Origin: CAWGJF01 sp963715745
GTDB lineage: Bacteria; Bacteroidota; Ignavibacteria; Ignavibacteriales; Ignavibacteriaceae
Assembly (NCBI GenBank): GCA_963715745.1
Contig: OY970271.1
Location: 62,001 to 126,000, forward strand
Direction of reading: 5' to 3'
DNA length: 64,000 bases
Position numbers and translations under genes: made by a program. The notes below the pieces were generated by a model, which made no database searches, was not told where the DNA came from, and worked only from the letters and a program-made list of their open reading frames with translations. Shown here in pieces: positions 17,159 through 26,586 of this stretch; the first letter of the stretch is position 1; every line of letters starts with the position of its first letter.

Positions 17159-19051
17159 TTGGTAGTTGATGGAACGCTAACTACACACGGAACATCTTCA
17201 GAACCGATTATCTTTAACTTTGTAGATGGCCAGAGTACAGGCATCAGTGTGAGAAATGGTGGAACAGCAGATTTGAAATATTGTCAGATTTCCAATGCAA
17301 ATATAGGTATAACTACATCTCATACAGGCACAAATACAATCATACTGAATTACTGTACTTTTGGAGATATAACGCTTTACGCTGTTAATGCAGGATCTGA
17401 TAATGATTTAGAAATAATAGGTTGTATTTTCGATAACTGTGGAAGCTATTGCATAAATATTGCTGGGTTTGCAGAAAGTGCTCCATACATATATAACAAT
17501 ACCTTCACAAATTCATACGGCGCTATCTCTGCTGTTAATATTAATCAGGTGATTTTTTTAACAAACAATGTTGAAAATTCAGAAATTGGTGTTTATGGTT
17601 CTAATGTAACTTCATTCGCTATACTTTATAACACTTTTGATTCAGATCAGAATAGTATGCCTGGAGTATTTTTTGAAAGTTGTGGTGGAGTAATTGCTGG
17701 CAATACAATCACAGGTTACACAAATGGAATTTCTTTAGGCAATTCTTCGCCATATATCGGTCAAAATGAAGTTACGTACAATTTATATCACGCACTAACA
17801 TTAGGGTCGGGCTCTAACCCGGATTTGTCAGGTCAGACATCTTATGAAGGATATAATACATTCCAGAATAATGGGAATTCAACAACTGGTACTGATGGCA
17901 GCGAGATGTATTTTGGATATAATTCGAATGCGATTATGAGTCGTGGGTGTAATTCAATTATTGACGATAGATGTCCTCCTAATTCGCTGTGTAATGTTCA
18001 GGATTACCCTGTACAATTATTAATGAACTCACCAGGTTTGTTAATTCCGATAACTGTTGAAGCCGAATATAATTATTGGGGTAACAGTCAACATTATGAT
18101 CTGGAAGATAGGTTTGGAAATTTAAGAATTTATTATGAACCCTATTATGGCAGCCCTTGCACGTACGAAGAGCTTTCAGAAGGGGAAAGTTTATACTTAA
18201 CTACTTCTGATGGAAGAATTGTTGACACAACTCAAGTTATGGCAACCGATTCACTAACTGCAACTGAGATGTTATCCTTTGAAGCCTTGAAATATTTTCT
18301 AACCGCTGATTACGAAAGTGCAGAAACTATTTGCAATCAAATAATCAATAGTAACGATACTCTTTTTGCAAAACTCAGTGCATACCAGATGTTATATCAA
18401 ATAGGGAAAATTGAATCAAAACCTGCTTCATATTTTACTAATCTATACAATACTTTTTCCGGATTAAGCCAGTCAACTCAGGATTCATTATTAATTAAGA
18501 TGTTTACTCAATTGGGTTCACTTAGCTTAATTGGTAAACAAGAGTATACAAGTGCAATTGGAGAGTTTGATGCAGTGATTCAGCAAAATCCAAATACAGA
18601 AGAATCAGTTTTTGCAGAAATAGATGCCCTGACGACTGGACTACTTATTGAAAATGATACAACACTTGGGAAAACTAAAGCTGGAAAGTATCTGGTTAAG
18701 GAAGGTGAATATCAGGATCGTATAAAAAATATTCTGAAAAAGAATTTTGGTGCAAAACAGAATGTTGAAACAACAGAGCTTATTCCAAAGAGTTACCAAT
18801 TATATCAGAATTATCCCAATCCTTTTAATCCGGTTACAACAATCAAATATGATATAGTTAAGGCTCAAAATGTTAAAGTAACAGTATATGATATTCTTGG
18901 CAGGGAAATCACAACCCTGGTTAATACTCAACAACAGCCGGGAACTTATGCAATAACCTGGGATGCCTCGAGTGTTGCAAGCGGTATTTATTTCTATCAG
19001 CTTAAAACAAAAGATTATGTTGATACGAAGAAGATGATTTTGCTGAAGTAA
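17159..19051 (+). CDS. Beta-helix plus type IX sorting domain (C-terminal part of the frameshifted protease gene)
   Basis: The frame is open from 17045; the TTG at 17159 is only the first usable start and has no signal peptide. It encodes a right-handed parallel beta-helix (repeating N/G-rich rungs such as NTIILNYCTFGD and YIYNNTFTNSYG), then a TPR-like helical stretch at ~400-520, and the sorting domain (YQNYPNPFNPVTTIKYDI... to DTKKMILLK). Upstream codons read GTELYFYNGSNLVVDGTL, the canonical start of such helices, and continue from the protease frame across a -1 shift near 17056-17070. Confidence 0.75.
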   Translation: MVVDGTLTTHGTSSEPIIFNFVDGQSTGISVRNGGTADLKYCQISNANIGITTSHTGTNTIILNYCTFGDITLYAVNAGSDNDLEIIGCIFDNCGSYCINIAGFAESAPYIYNNTFTNSYGAISAVNINQVIFLTNNVENSEIGVYGSNVTSFAILYNTFDSDQNSMPGVFFESCGGVIAGNTITGYTNGISLGNSSPYIGQNEVTYNLYHALTLGSGSNPDLSGQTSYEGYNTFQNNGNSTTGTDGSEMYFGYNSNAIMSRGCNSIIDDRCPPNSLCNVQDYPVQLLMNSPGLLIPITVEAEYNYWGNSQHYDLEDRFGNLRIYYEPYYGSPCTYEELSEGESLYLTTSDGRIVDTTQVMATDSLTATEMLSFEALKYFLTADYESAETICNQIINSNDTLFAKLSAYQMLYQIGKIESKPASYFTNLYNTFSGLSQSTQDSLLIKMFTQLGSLSLIGKQEYTSAIGEFDAVIQQNPNTEESVFAEIDALTTGLLIENDTTLGKTKAGKYLVKEGEYQDRIKNILKKNFGAKQNVETTELIPKSYQLYQNYPNPFNPVTTIKYDIVKAQNVKVTVYDILGREITTLVNTQQQPGTYAITWDASSVASGIYFYQLKTKDYVDTKKMILLK

Positions 19052-19067
19052 TTTTCATCTTCTATTG

Positions 19068-19096
19068 AAAAGTCAGGCTAAACGCCTGACTTTTTT
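19068..19096 (+). terminator. Rho-independent terminator of the protease/beta-helix gene
   Basis: AGTCAGGC (19071-19078) pairs with GCCTGACT (19084-19091) around a 5-nt loop. An A-run before and six T after make it a classic hairpin, 17 bp past the stop. Confidence 0.9.
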
Positions 19097-19246
19097 AAAA
19101 TTACTTCATCGTTTTTTCCCCAAGAATATCCTAGTTAGATTTTAATTCAATTTATTCTTACCAAATCATCATTCTTTCATATTTAAATATTCAAATTTCA
19201 TTCTATATATTACTCTGTAATTCTTTATCCATTTTAATACCAATAA

Positions 19247-20602
19247 ATGAAAAACGTAATCGGAATCCTGAGGGAAGGCAGAAGTAAACGCGGTGAAAAA
19301 CGAGTTGCTATCACTCCGGCTTATGCAAAACAAATTGTAGAGTGGGGACACAAGTTGATAGTTCAGTCTGCTTTTCACCCTATTTCAAATGATGAGAAAA
19401 GAGCCTTCCACGATAAAGAATATAAAAATGCGGGAGCAATAATAAGCGAAGATCTCTCCCCTGCAAAAGTAATTTTTGGATTGAAAGAAATATTTCCAGC
19501 AAGAATTTTGCCTGCCAAAGCTTACTATTTCTTTTCCCACACTCACAAAGGACAAATAAAAAACCGTCCGATGTTAAAAAAACTGGTTGAAAGCAAAGCA
19601 ACTGTAATTGATTACGAATTGATCACTGACGAAAAAAATAACCGTTTAATTACTGCATTTACATACAACGCCGGTTATGCGGGAATGGTTGACACGCTGT
19701 GGACACTAGGGAAAAGATTAAAGCTGGCAGGAATCTCGAACGCTCTTGAAATGATTCCACAAGCTGTTGAGGGACAGGATTTACAAAGAGTAAAAAATAT
19801 TCTTAAAAAAGTAAGCGAAAGAATAAAAAGAGAGGGAACTCCCAAAAATATTCCGCCGGTAATTATTTGTTTTCTCGGAAAGGGAAAAACAGCTTTTGGT
19901 GCAAGAGAAATTTTTAATATCCTTCCGTATGAAGAAATCAATCTTGATAGTTTAGTTGAAGTATTTAAATCCAGCTCAAGAAAGAAACTGTACGCACTTC
20001 AGCTTGGCACTGAAGATTCATATAGATTGAAAAAGAACAGCAGGTTTTCGGATTCATTTTATAATTCCTTGCACACAAGAGAGAAGCAAAAACTTTATTA
20101 TGAAAACCCATCAGAATTTATATCGAACTTAGATAAGGTTCTGCCTTATATAACAATTTTAATGAATTGTATAAACTGGTCAGATAAATATCCACGCACG
20201 GTTACAAAATCTTTACTAAAGGAAATTTATTCAAAGCATAAAACTTTAAAAGCGATTGGCGATATTACCTGCGATCCGAACGGTTCAATCGAATTTTCAA
20301 AAGAAACCTGGATTGATGACCCGGTTTTTATTTACAATCCTTTAACGGAAAAAATTAAAGATGGATTTGTAGGAGAAGGTGTGGCAGTAATGGCAGTTAC
20401 AAACCTTCCCTGCGAATTCAGCGCCGACGCATCGAGACAGTTCAGCGATAACCTCTCGCCGTTTCTTAAAGCAATTGTAAAAGCCGATTATAATAATTCG
20501 CTTGAAGAATCAAACCTTCCTGATGAAATAAAACGAGCGGTTATTTTGTGGAAAGGAAAGTTCACCAAAAAGTTCAGTTATATGAAAGAATATCTTGATT
20601 AA
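19247..20602 (+). CDS. Lysine-ketoglutarate reductase (saccharopine dehydrogenase, lysine-forming type)
   Basis: A 451-aa member of the alanine dehydrogenase/transhydrogenase fold. The N-terminus (IGILREGRSKRGEKRVAITP) is diagnostic of LKR-type enzymes, which join lysine and 2-oxoglutarate to saccharopine. The central part has a TAFTYNAGYAGMVDTLWTLGKRL segment and a FLGKGKTAFGAREI nucleotide-binding stretch. The partner enzyme gene lies convergently at 20733. In animals and plants the two are fused; here they are separate. The direction of flux (degradation is more likely) is inferred. Confidence 0.87.
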   Translation: MKNVIGILREGRSKRGEKRVAITPAYAKQIVEWGHKLIVQSAFHPISNDEKRAFHDKEYKNAGAIISEDLSPAKVIFGLKEIFPARILPAKAYYFFSHTHKGQIKNRPMLKKLVESKATVIDYELITDEKNNRLITAFTYNAGYAGMVDTLWTLGKRLKLAGISNALEMIPQAVEGQDLQRVKNILKKVSERIKREGTPKNIPPVIICFLGKGKTAFGAREIFNILPYEEINLDSLVEVFKSSSRKKLYALQLGTEDSYRLKKNSRFSDSFYNSLHTREKQKLYYENPSEFISNLDKVLPYITILMNCINWSDKYPRTVTKSLLKEIYSKHKTLKAIGDITCDPNGSIEFSKETWIDDPVFIYNPLTEKIKDGFVGEGVAVMAVTNLPCEFSADASRQFSDNLSPFLKAIVKADYNNSLEESNLPDEIKRAVILWKGKFTKKFSYMKEYLD

Positions 20603-20616
20603 GGATTGTAATTCCG

Positions 20617-20714
20617 TCCCGCAATTGCGGGATCGAAATCTTATTTAATCTGGTGGTTACGAACCATTTCGTGACCATAAATTTAAATGTCTGTCAGGAA
20701 ATGGTTCCTAACAG
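20617..20714. repeat. Three consecutive palindromes between convergent genes
   Basis: The first is a perfect dyad TCCCGCAATTGCGGGA at 20617-20632. The second is GGTTACGAA (20655-20663) against TTCGTGACC (20668-20676) with one wobble. The third is CTGTCAGGAA (20691-20700) against TTCCTAACAG (20705-20714) with one mismatch. None has a T-run, so they look like REP-type extragenic palindromes rather than ordinary terminators. Confidence 0.6.
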
Positions 20715-20732
20715 CCAGGCAGTGACAGTGAT

Positions 20733-22073
20733 TTAAAGTCTGACAAATTGTTCTTTCGGCTTAATTCCCCATTCAGCTAATTCTTTTAAAGCAGGTTTAT
20801 AAATTTCAGAATGAACCGGGATTACAACTCCTCTTTCTTTAATTTTATTATTTAAGATCAGGTTCACACCAATTCCAAGCGGCAGTCCAACAGTTGCCGC
20901 CATAGCAGTATTATTTAAATCTTTTCCAAATACCACCAAAGATGAAATAATTTTTTCTTTTCGCTTTTCAACTTTGTACTCAACCTCAGTTTGGAGAATA
21001 ACCATATCTTTATCATTCTTTTTAAATTCCCATTTTTCTTTCAGGATTTCCAAAAGTATTTCAGCAGGAGTTCCGTTTTTAATCTTTATTTTTTTTCTGC
21101 TCAATAATTCCAGCCATTCAATTTTCTGCATCACTTTACTGTTTGGTTTTTCATCAAGAAATTCCTGCAGCTCTTCACGGGTTGAATTACCGTTCTTTTT
21201 ATCCAGATAAATAGAAATGAAATCATTATATGTCAAAGTATCCGAATCAGGAATAACATACCTGTTATCAGTAATACCAAGTTTGACAAGTGCATTCCAG
21301 GCTTTACAAAATCCTTTTCGTCTTAATGAACCTCTGTAAACATTTGGAATCTTCGGAACATGATAAATCCGTTTGTACTTTATCGAATCCCTGTTCGGGT
21401 AAGACTCAAACTTCCCGACACCCGGCACTTCCACCATTTCTGTATCAAGAAATAATCTGTTGTAGGGAATGACTTTAAGCTGTCCGTCTTTGTAATAACG
21501 TGCGCTCGCCATTCCGGCAGTAACAACGTTCATCGGATTCCAGGTTATTTTATATCCCCACGGATTATCGTTGCTTTCATCCGCAACAAGTCCGCCGCCG
21601 TAAGATTTAAGTGAAGTTAATTCCCCACCTTTATGCTTAACTTCATTTATCAGCCTCATTGTTTCCATGTGATCGATACCGGGATCAAGACCCATTTCAT
21701 TGAGTAAAATAACATTTCGATTCTGTGCTTGTTCATGAAATGAGTTCATATTATCTGAGACATAAGAAGCGGTAACGAGATGAACTTTGTATCTCAAACA
21801 ATCTTTAACAAGCCGGACATGAAGTGATTCCGGAAGAAGAGAAACGACAATATCTGCTACAGAAATTTCTTCATCCCTCTGATAATCATCAAATACATTA
21901 AACTTTAACGGCTTTGTAGATTTGTGTTTCCCGGCTCTTGCTTTTGCAAGTTCAAAGGATTGATCAGCAACGGTGATCTGCCAGTTTTGCTTTTCGGCTT
22001 GCTTCTGAAGATACCCAATGAGATTTGATGCTGTTCTTCCCGCACCAATAACGAGGATTTTTTTTCTCTGCAC
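20733..22073 (-). CDS. Saccharopine dehydrogenase (glutamate-forming type)
   Basis: A 446-aa Rossmann protein. The NAD(P)-binding glycine motif is ILVIGAGRTASNLIGYL at residues ~5-21. The family segment GLDPGIDHMETMRLINEVKHKGG and SYGGGLVADESNDNPWGYKITWNP matches the saccharopine dehydrogenase C-terminal domain. It oxidises saccharopine to glutamate and aminoadipate semialdehyde. Together with the convergent LKR gene it makes a two-step lysine route. The ATG at 22073 is at the expected distance from the glycine motif. Confidence 0.88.
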   Translation of the reverse strand: MQRKKILVIGAGRTASNLIGYLQKQAEKQNWQITVADQSFELAKARAGKHKSTKPLKFNVFDDYQRDEEISVADIVVSLLPESLHVRLVKDCLRYKVHLVTASYVSDNMNSFHEQAQNRNVILLNEMGLDPGIDHMETMRLINEVKHKGGELTSLKSYGGGLVADESNDNPWGYKITWNPMNVVTAGMASARYYKDGQLKVIPYNRLFLDTEMVEVPGVGKFESYPNRDSIKYKRIYHVPKIPNVYRGSLRRKGFCKAWNALVKLGITDNRYVIPDSDTLTYNDFISIYLDKKNGNSTREELQEFLDEKPNSKVMQKIEWLELLSRKKIKIKNGTPAEILLEILKEKWEFKKNDKDMVILQTEVEYKVEKRKEKIISSLVVFGKDLNNTAMAATVGLPLGIGVNLILNNKIKERGVVIPVHSEIYKPALKELAEWGIKPKEQFVRL

Positions 22074-22183
22074 TTTTAAATAATATTATTTTTTAATTTA
22101 ACTAAATTAAAAGATTGATTAAGCACATTCAATTTCCTGAAACTATTTCTTATTATTTTTGATTAACATTTTTTAAATATTTT

Positions 22184-22933
22184 ATGTTGATGGTTTCAAC
22201 AAAAATTAAACCGGTTTTGATTTTGCTGTTATTCACTTTAAATGCCAGGTCAAATTTATTTGCGCAGGATTCGATATCAGTTAAAGAACAAATTTCAGCA
22301 AAGGCAATAATTGATAAATATTTAGAGGTAATTGGCGGTACAGATCTTTTTTCAAAAATCGAAGACAGAACAATTTATTTTTCAGGTTCATCAATGGGAC
22401 AGAATATCGCGGTAACGATTATGCAAAAAGCTCCTGATAAATTATTCCAGGAAATCGTTGTTGGTGAAGTTCACCAAACAAAATATTACGATGGTTCAAA
22501 TGGCGCAATTATTTTGGGGGATAACAATATAGAAATTGAAGGAAATGAACTTGAACGACTGAGATTCGATGCAATATTGGATTTTCTTTTTAATCTTCAA
22601 AAATATAATGTAAAAGTTGAATTTGTAGGAACAGAAATGTGTGATTCTGTACAATGCAATAAAATAAAAATGATTCTGCCGTCAGGAAAAGAGTGGTTTC
22701 AATATTTTGATACCGTAACAGGGTTTCGAATTAAAGAAACAAAAGAAATTGAAACTCCAACCGGAAATTATGATCAAATAACTTATTATGATAATTATAG
22801 AGATGTTGATGGCTTGAAATTCCCATTTAAAATCAGACAGACATTAGGAATTCAAAATACAATTCTGAAGGTTGACAGCATAAAAATTAACTCTGGTTTA
22901 CCAGATTCACTTTTTATAATTCCGAAATTATGA
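22184..22933 (+). CDS. Periplasmic LolA-like protein of unknown role
   Basis: A 249-aa protein with a signal peptide (ILLLFTLNARSNLFAQ). The motif AKAIIDKYLEVIGGTDLFSKIEDRT is followed by strand-rich sequence ending in DGLKFPFKIRQTLG. This pattern is typical of outer-membrane lipoprotein-sorting-like (LolA/LppX fold) domains and peptidase-associated domains in Bacteroidota. The last codons overlap the next gene (ATGA), so the two are translationally coupled. The ligand is unknown. Confidence 0.72.
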   Translation: MLMVSTKIKPVLILLLFTLNARSNLFAQDSISVKEQISAKAIIDKYLEVIGGTDLFSKIEDRTIYFSGSSMGQNIAVTIMQKAPDKLFQEIVVGEVHQTKYYDGSNGAIILGDNNIEIEGNELERLRFDAILDFLFNLQKYNVKVEFVGTEMCDSVQCNKIKMILPSGKEWFQYFDTVTGFRIKETKEIETPTGNYDQITYYDNYRDVDGLKFPFKIRQTLGIQNTILKVDSIKINSGLPDSLFIIPKL

Positions 22934-23547
22934 AACAGAACAAATTCAAAGCAATTGTTTTTGATCTTGGAAATGTGCTGATACCATTTGATAATAAAAT
23001 TTTTGTCAATAAGATTAACAAAATAAAACCAGGGCTCGGTGATAAGCTCTTTGAGTTTTACAATTCTAATTATCACTTTCACAGAGATTTTGAACGAGGA
23101 AATATTCCGGAAGAAGAATTTATAAATAAAATGCTTGAGATAATTGATGATATAATTGATCCGGAAACTTTCTGTAATTATTATGCTGATATATTTTCTT
23201 TAAACGAAGAAGTAATCGTTCTACTTCCACAGCTGAAAAAAGATTATAAGCTATTTTTATTATCAAACACTGATCCTATTCATGAAAAATACGGTTGGCG
23301 TAAATATGATTTTTTACATCACTTTGAAAAGCTGATTTTATCGCATGAAACCGGTGCCGTTAAACCTGAAGAAAAAATTTACCGCACTGTTGAAGCAGCC
23401 TCCGGTTTTTTGCCGGATGAACATTTTTTTATTGATGATATACCAGAATATGTTGAGGCTGCGAAAATGCTGGGCTGGGATGCAGTTCAGTTTACCTCGT
23501 ATGAGAATCTTGTGTATAGACTAAAAGAAAAAAATATTTTAAAATGA
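22930..23547 (+). CDS. HAD-superfamily phosphatase
   Basis: A 205-aa haloacid-dehalogenase-like hydrolase close to the YihX type. Motif I is FDLGNVLIPFD, motif II LLSNTD, the motif III lysine lies in AVKPEEKIY, and motif IV is FIDDIPEYVEAA. It is probably a sugar-phosphate or nucleotide phosphatase; the substrate cannot be told from sequence. It overlaps the upstream gene by 4 bp. Confidence 0.88.
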   Translation: MKQNKFKAIVFDLGNVLIPFDNKIFVNKINKIKPGLGDKLFEFYNSNYHFHRDFERGNIPEEEFINKMLEIIDDIIDPETFCNYYADIFSLNEEVIVLLPQLKKDYKLFLLSNTDPIHEKYGWRKYDFLHHFEKLILSHETGAVKPEEKIYRTVEAASGFLPDEHFFIDDIPEYVEAAKMLGWDAVQFTSYENLVYRLKEKNILK

Positions 23548-23575
23548 TGAATTAATTAACGGAACTTTTTGATTT

Positions 23576-24346
23576 ATGTGTTTAATAGTTTTTGCAAATA
23601 ATTTTCATCCAGATTACAAGCTGATCTTTGCAGCCAATCGTGATGAATTTTATAACAGGCCCACCGAAGCAGCAAAATTCTGGAAAGATCATCCAGAACT
23701 GCTTGCCGGAAAAGACCTGCAGGCCGGCGGAACATGGATGGGAATTACAAAGTCGGGAAGGTTTGCTGCAATCACAAATTACCGTGATATGAAGAATATA
23801 AAAGAAAATGCCCCTTCACGCGGCAACATTACTTTTGATTTTCTTGTTTCAAATATTTCACCGGAAAAATATTTTAATCAAATAAAAAACAAATTAAAAG
23901 ATTATAACGGTTTTAACCTTATACTCGGAGATGTAGATAGTCTATTTTATATCTCAAACATTAAATCTGAACTTGTAAAAATTGAAACTGGAATTCACGG
24001 GTTAAGCAATGCTTTTATTAATACTCGCTGGCCGAAGGTTCAAAAAAGTAAAATGAGATTAGAAGATGCGATAAAAGGTAATCAGATTTCAGCAGACCGA
24101 TTGATGAATATTCTGGATGATAAAAGTTATGCAGAAGATGAAAATCTTCCGGATACTGGTGTCGGGAAAGAATTTGAAAAAGTGCTTTCATCAGTTTTCA
24201 TAAAGACTGAAAAATACGGAACACGATGCTCAACAGTTTTGTTAGTTGATCTACAGGATAATGTTCAGTTTATTGAGAGGACATTTCTTCCAGAAAAAGA
24301 AAAATTTATCAGCAGTGAATTTAAGTTTGAAATAAAAGGAAATTAA
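23576..24346 (+). CDS. NRDE/TANGO2-family protein
   Basis: A 256-aa protein starting MCLIVFANNFHPDYKLIFAANRDEFYNRPT, the exact N-terminal signature of the NRDE (TANGO2) family, with the conserved Cys2 and the NRDE motif. Bacterial members are unassigned; the eukaryotic ones have been linked to Golgi organisation, lipids and haem. It lies between the HAD gene and a GNAT gene in one direction, and its stop overlaps the next start by one base. Confidence 0.9.
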   Translation: MCLIVFANNFHPDYKLIFAANRDEFYNRPTEAAKFWKDHPELLAGKDLQAGGTWMGITKSGRFAAITNYRDMKNIKENAPSRGNITFDFLVSNISPEKYFNQIKNKLKDYNGFNLILGDVDSLFYISNIKSELVKIETGIHGLSNAFINTRWPKVQKSKMRLEDAIKGNQISADRLMNILDDKSYAEDENLPDTGVGKEFEKVLSSVFIKTEKYGTRCSTVLLVDLQDNVQFIERTFLPEKEKFISSEFKFEIKGN

Positions 24347-24627
24347 TGAACGAATCAGAAGTTAAACACGATAAAAAAAGACAAAGATTTTATATGGATA
24401 TTGAAGGTGATAATGTTCACCTGGATTATTCTTTAAAAGATGATAAAATAGATTTGTACCACACTTACACTCCCCCTCAATTAAGAGGAAGAGGATTGGC
24501 AGGAAAGGTTGTAGAGTTTGCTTTTAATTATGCAAAAGAAAATAATTTAAAAGTAATTCCTTCCTGCCCTTTCATTCCATATTTTCTTGAAAAGAATCCT
24601 CAGTATAATGAATTGGTTGCCGACTAA
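24346..24627 (+). CDS. Small GNAT-family N-acetyltransferase (YidJ/YjdJ type)
   Basis: A 93-aa single-domain protein with the acetyl-CoA loop PQLRGRGLAGKVVEFAFNYA (Q/RxxGxG/A) and the C-terminal SCPFIPYFLEKNPQY typical of the short YjdJ-like acetyltransferases. The acceptor is unknown. It begins on the last base of the preceding stop and ends overlapping the convergent OsmC gene by 4 bp. Confidence 0.88.
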   Translation: MNESEVKHDKKRQRFYMDIEGDNVHLDYSLKDDKIDLYHTYTPPQLRGRGLAGKVVEFAFNYAKENNLKVIPSCPFIPYFLEKNPQYNELVAD

Positions 24628-25055
24628 GATTTTAGTGTTGCAGTAAGGAACATATTTGGTCCGGTCAATGCTTTCGAAACCGGGCATCCGCTTTTTGTTT
24701 GCTCTGCAAATTTCTGGAAACCTGCAGCATCAATTCCTTCAACGTCGCCAACAGTATTGATTTCAATTTTAGTAATCGTAAATCCTGTTTCAAGCTTTTC
24801 AATATGAACTTTATCTTCAGTTTTTATTGAATTAACTTTAAATCCTTCTTTTGAAAGCGAATTAGCCAGGGCCATTGAGTAGCACGCAGAATGAGCAGCA
24901 CCAATTAACTCTTCCGGGTTTGTTGTCGATCCGGTTTCAAAACGCGATCCTGCATCATAGGCAACATTACTTAATGTTTTTGTTTGTGTATTTATTGACC
25001 CTTTTCCACTTTTTAAATCCCCTTTCCATTCAGAATTTGCTGTTCTTACTGGCAT
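24624..25055 (-). CDS. OsmC-family peroxiredoxin
   Basis: A 143-aa OsmC-like protein that reduces organic hydroperoxides in the cytoplasm. The two redox cysteines are present, in AAHSACYSMAL and KSGCPVSKALTG, and the conserved GRFETG-type region reads GSRFETGSTTNPEELIGAAH. Length is normal. It is convergent with the GNAT gene and probably expressed alone. Confidence 0.93.
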   Translation of the reverse strand: MPVRTANSEWKGDLKSGKGSINTQTKTLSNVAYDAGSRFETGSTTNPEELIGAAHSACYSMALANSLSKEGFKVNSIKTEDKVHIEKLETGFTITKIEINTVGDVEGIDAAGFQKFAEQTKSGCPVSKALTGPNMFLTATLKS

Positions 25056-25226
25056 TATTAACTCCTGATTTTTGTTTAAAGTAATAAGATTTGTATCCTA
25101 ATATAAAAACAATGCCTCGTTATTAAAATTCAGTTTATTTAGTATCACATTCGAAAAACTCTTTATTATTCTATAAATTATTCGTGTGAATTATTTCTAA
25201 ATAATCAATTTGATTAGGTTAAAGGA

Positions 25227-26570
25227 ATGAATAACAAAATAACCCATGTAAAAAAGAGAAGCGGAACGATTGTACCTTTCAATAAAGAAAGAATAGCAAA
25301 TGCAATTTACCGTGCAGCAGTAGCGGTTGGTGGAAGAGATAAGGAAATTGCTGAAGAACTGGCTGATGAAGTCATATCAGTATTAAATGAAAAGTTTGAT
25401 GAAAACACATATCCGAATATTGAAGACATTCAGGATATTGTTGAAAAAGTTTTAATTGAAGAAGGTCACGCAAAAGTTGCAAAAGAATATATACTTTACC
25501 GTGAAGAAGCCGCAAAACGAAGAGATACTGAAGGAAGATTAAATTCAAAGTTAAATGAAAATATTCCCTGGGCAAAATTATGGAGAAATCTTGACTGGGC
25601 AGTTGAACATAATCTTAATACGGTTGAAAAATTAAATGAAAGAATTGCAATTGGTGAATTTGCTCAAATTGTTCATGAATCTGAGAGACTTTACGAAGAC
25701 GATATTTCGCTCGCTGCAGAATTAATAATTGAAAGATTAGGTGATTTGAGGATGGTTATGATTAGCGGTCCGTCTTCAAGCGGGAAAACTACAACAACAA
25801 TAAAGCTTGAACAAAAACTGACGAAACGCGGTTATAAATTCAAAGCGTTGAATGTTGATCACTACTTTTTTGATCTTGATCTGCATCCTAAAGATGAATT
25901 TGGTGATTACGATTTTGAAACTCCGCAAGCTTTAGATCTTGAACTTATAAATGAACACTTATCAAAACTCAGCAAAGGTGAAGAAATATTAATCCCCTCT
26001 TATGATTTCAGAACGGGGACGAGAACTTTAAATGTTACACCTTTAAAACTTGAAAAAAATGAACTGCTATTAATTGACAGTCTGCATGGTCTATACCCTG
26101 ATTTTAGTAAAGATATTTCTCCTGATGTAAAATTCAAATTGTATCTTGAGCCTCTGCTCCAAATGAAAGGTCCGGATGGAAAATATATTCGCTGGACAGA
26201 TTTAAGATTGATCCGAAGAATGTTAAGAGATTCGATTCATCGCGCTTATAACCCTCAGCAAACTTTAGAACACTGGCATTATGTTCGTTCAAGTGAACTG
26301 AGAAATATAATTCCATATTCAAACACTGCTAATTTTATTATCAGCAGCGGGATGGCTTATGAAGTTCCTTTGTACGCACACAAAATGCTAGACAAGTTTG
26401 CTGAATGGGACACAAAATACAAAGACGATCCATTAAAGAAAGATGCTTATGAAAGAGCATCTAGGTTGCACAAAGTTTTAAAATCAGTAACTCCTGTTGC
26501 TGATGATTCACCTGTTCCAAAAGATTCTGTTCTACGAGAATTTATTGGTGGAAGTATTTTAAAATATTAA
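25227..26570 (+). CDS. ATP-cone domain fused to a uridine-kinase/phosphoribulokinase-like P-loop kinase
   Basis: A 447-aa protein. Residues ~1-95 form an ATP-cone (VKKRSGTIVPFNKERIANAIYRA ... HAKVAKEYILYRE), the nucleotide-sensing module best known from ribonucleotide reductases. From ~170 a kinase core follows, with Walker A GPSSSGKTT, the NVDHYFFDLD motif and LLIDSLHGLYPD. The core resembles uridine kinase and phosphoribulokinase. It probably phosphorylates a nucleoside or similar compound under allosteric control by ATP/dATP; that regulation is inference from the domain. Confidence 0.85.
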   Translation: MNNKITHVKKRSGTIVPFNKERIANAIYRAAVAVGGRDKEIAEELADEVISVLNEKFDENTYPNIEDIQDIVEKVLIEEGHAKVAKEYILYREEAAKRRDTEGRLNSKLNENIPWAKLWRNLDWAVEHNLNTVEKLNERIAIGEFAQIVHESERLYEDDISLAAELIIERLGDLRMVMISGPSSSGKTTTTIKLEQKLTKRGYKFKALNVDHYFFDLDLHPKDEFGDYDFETPQALDLELINEHLSKLSKGEEILIPSYDFRTGTRTLNVTPLKLEKNELLLIDSLHGLYPDFSKDISPDVKFKLYLEPLLQMKGPDGKYIRWTDLRLIRRMLRDSIHRAYNPQQTLEHWHYVRSSELRNIIPYSNTANFIISSGMAYEVPLYAHKMLDKFAEWDTKYKDDPLKKDAYERASRLHKVLKSVTPVADDSPVPKDSVLREFIGGSILKY

Positions 26571-26586
26571 CCGACAAAAAGCTTTT

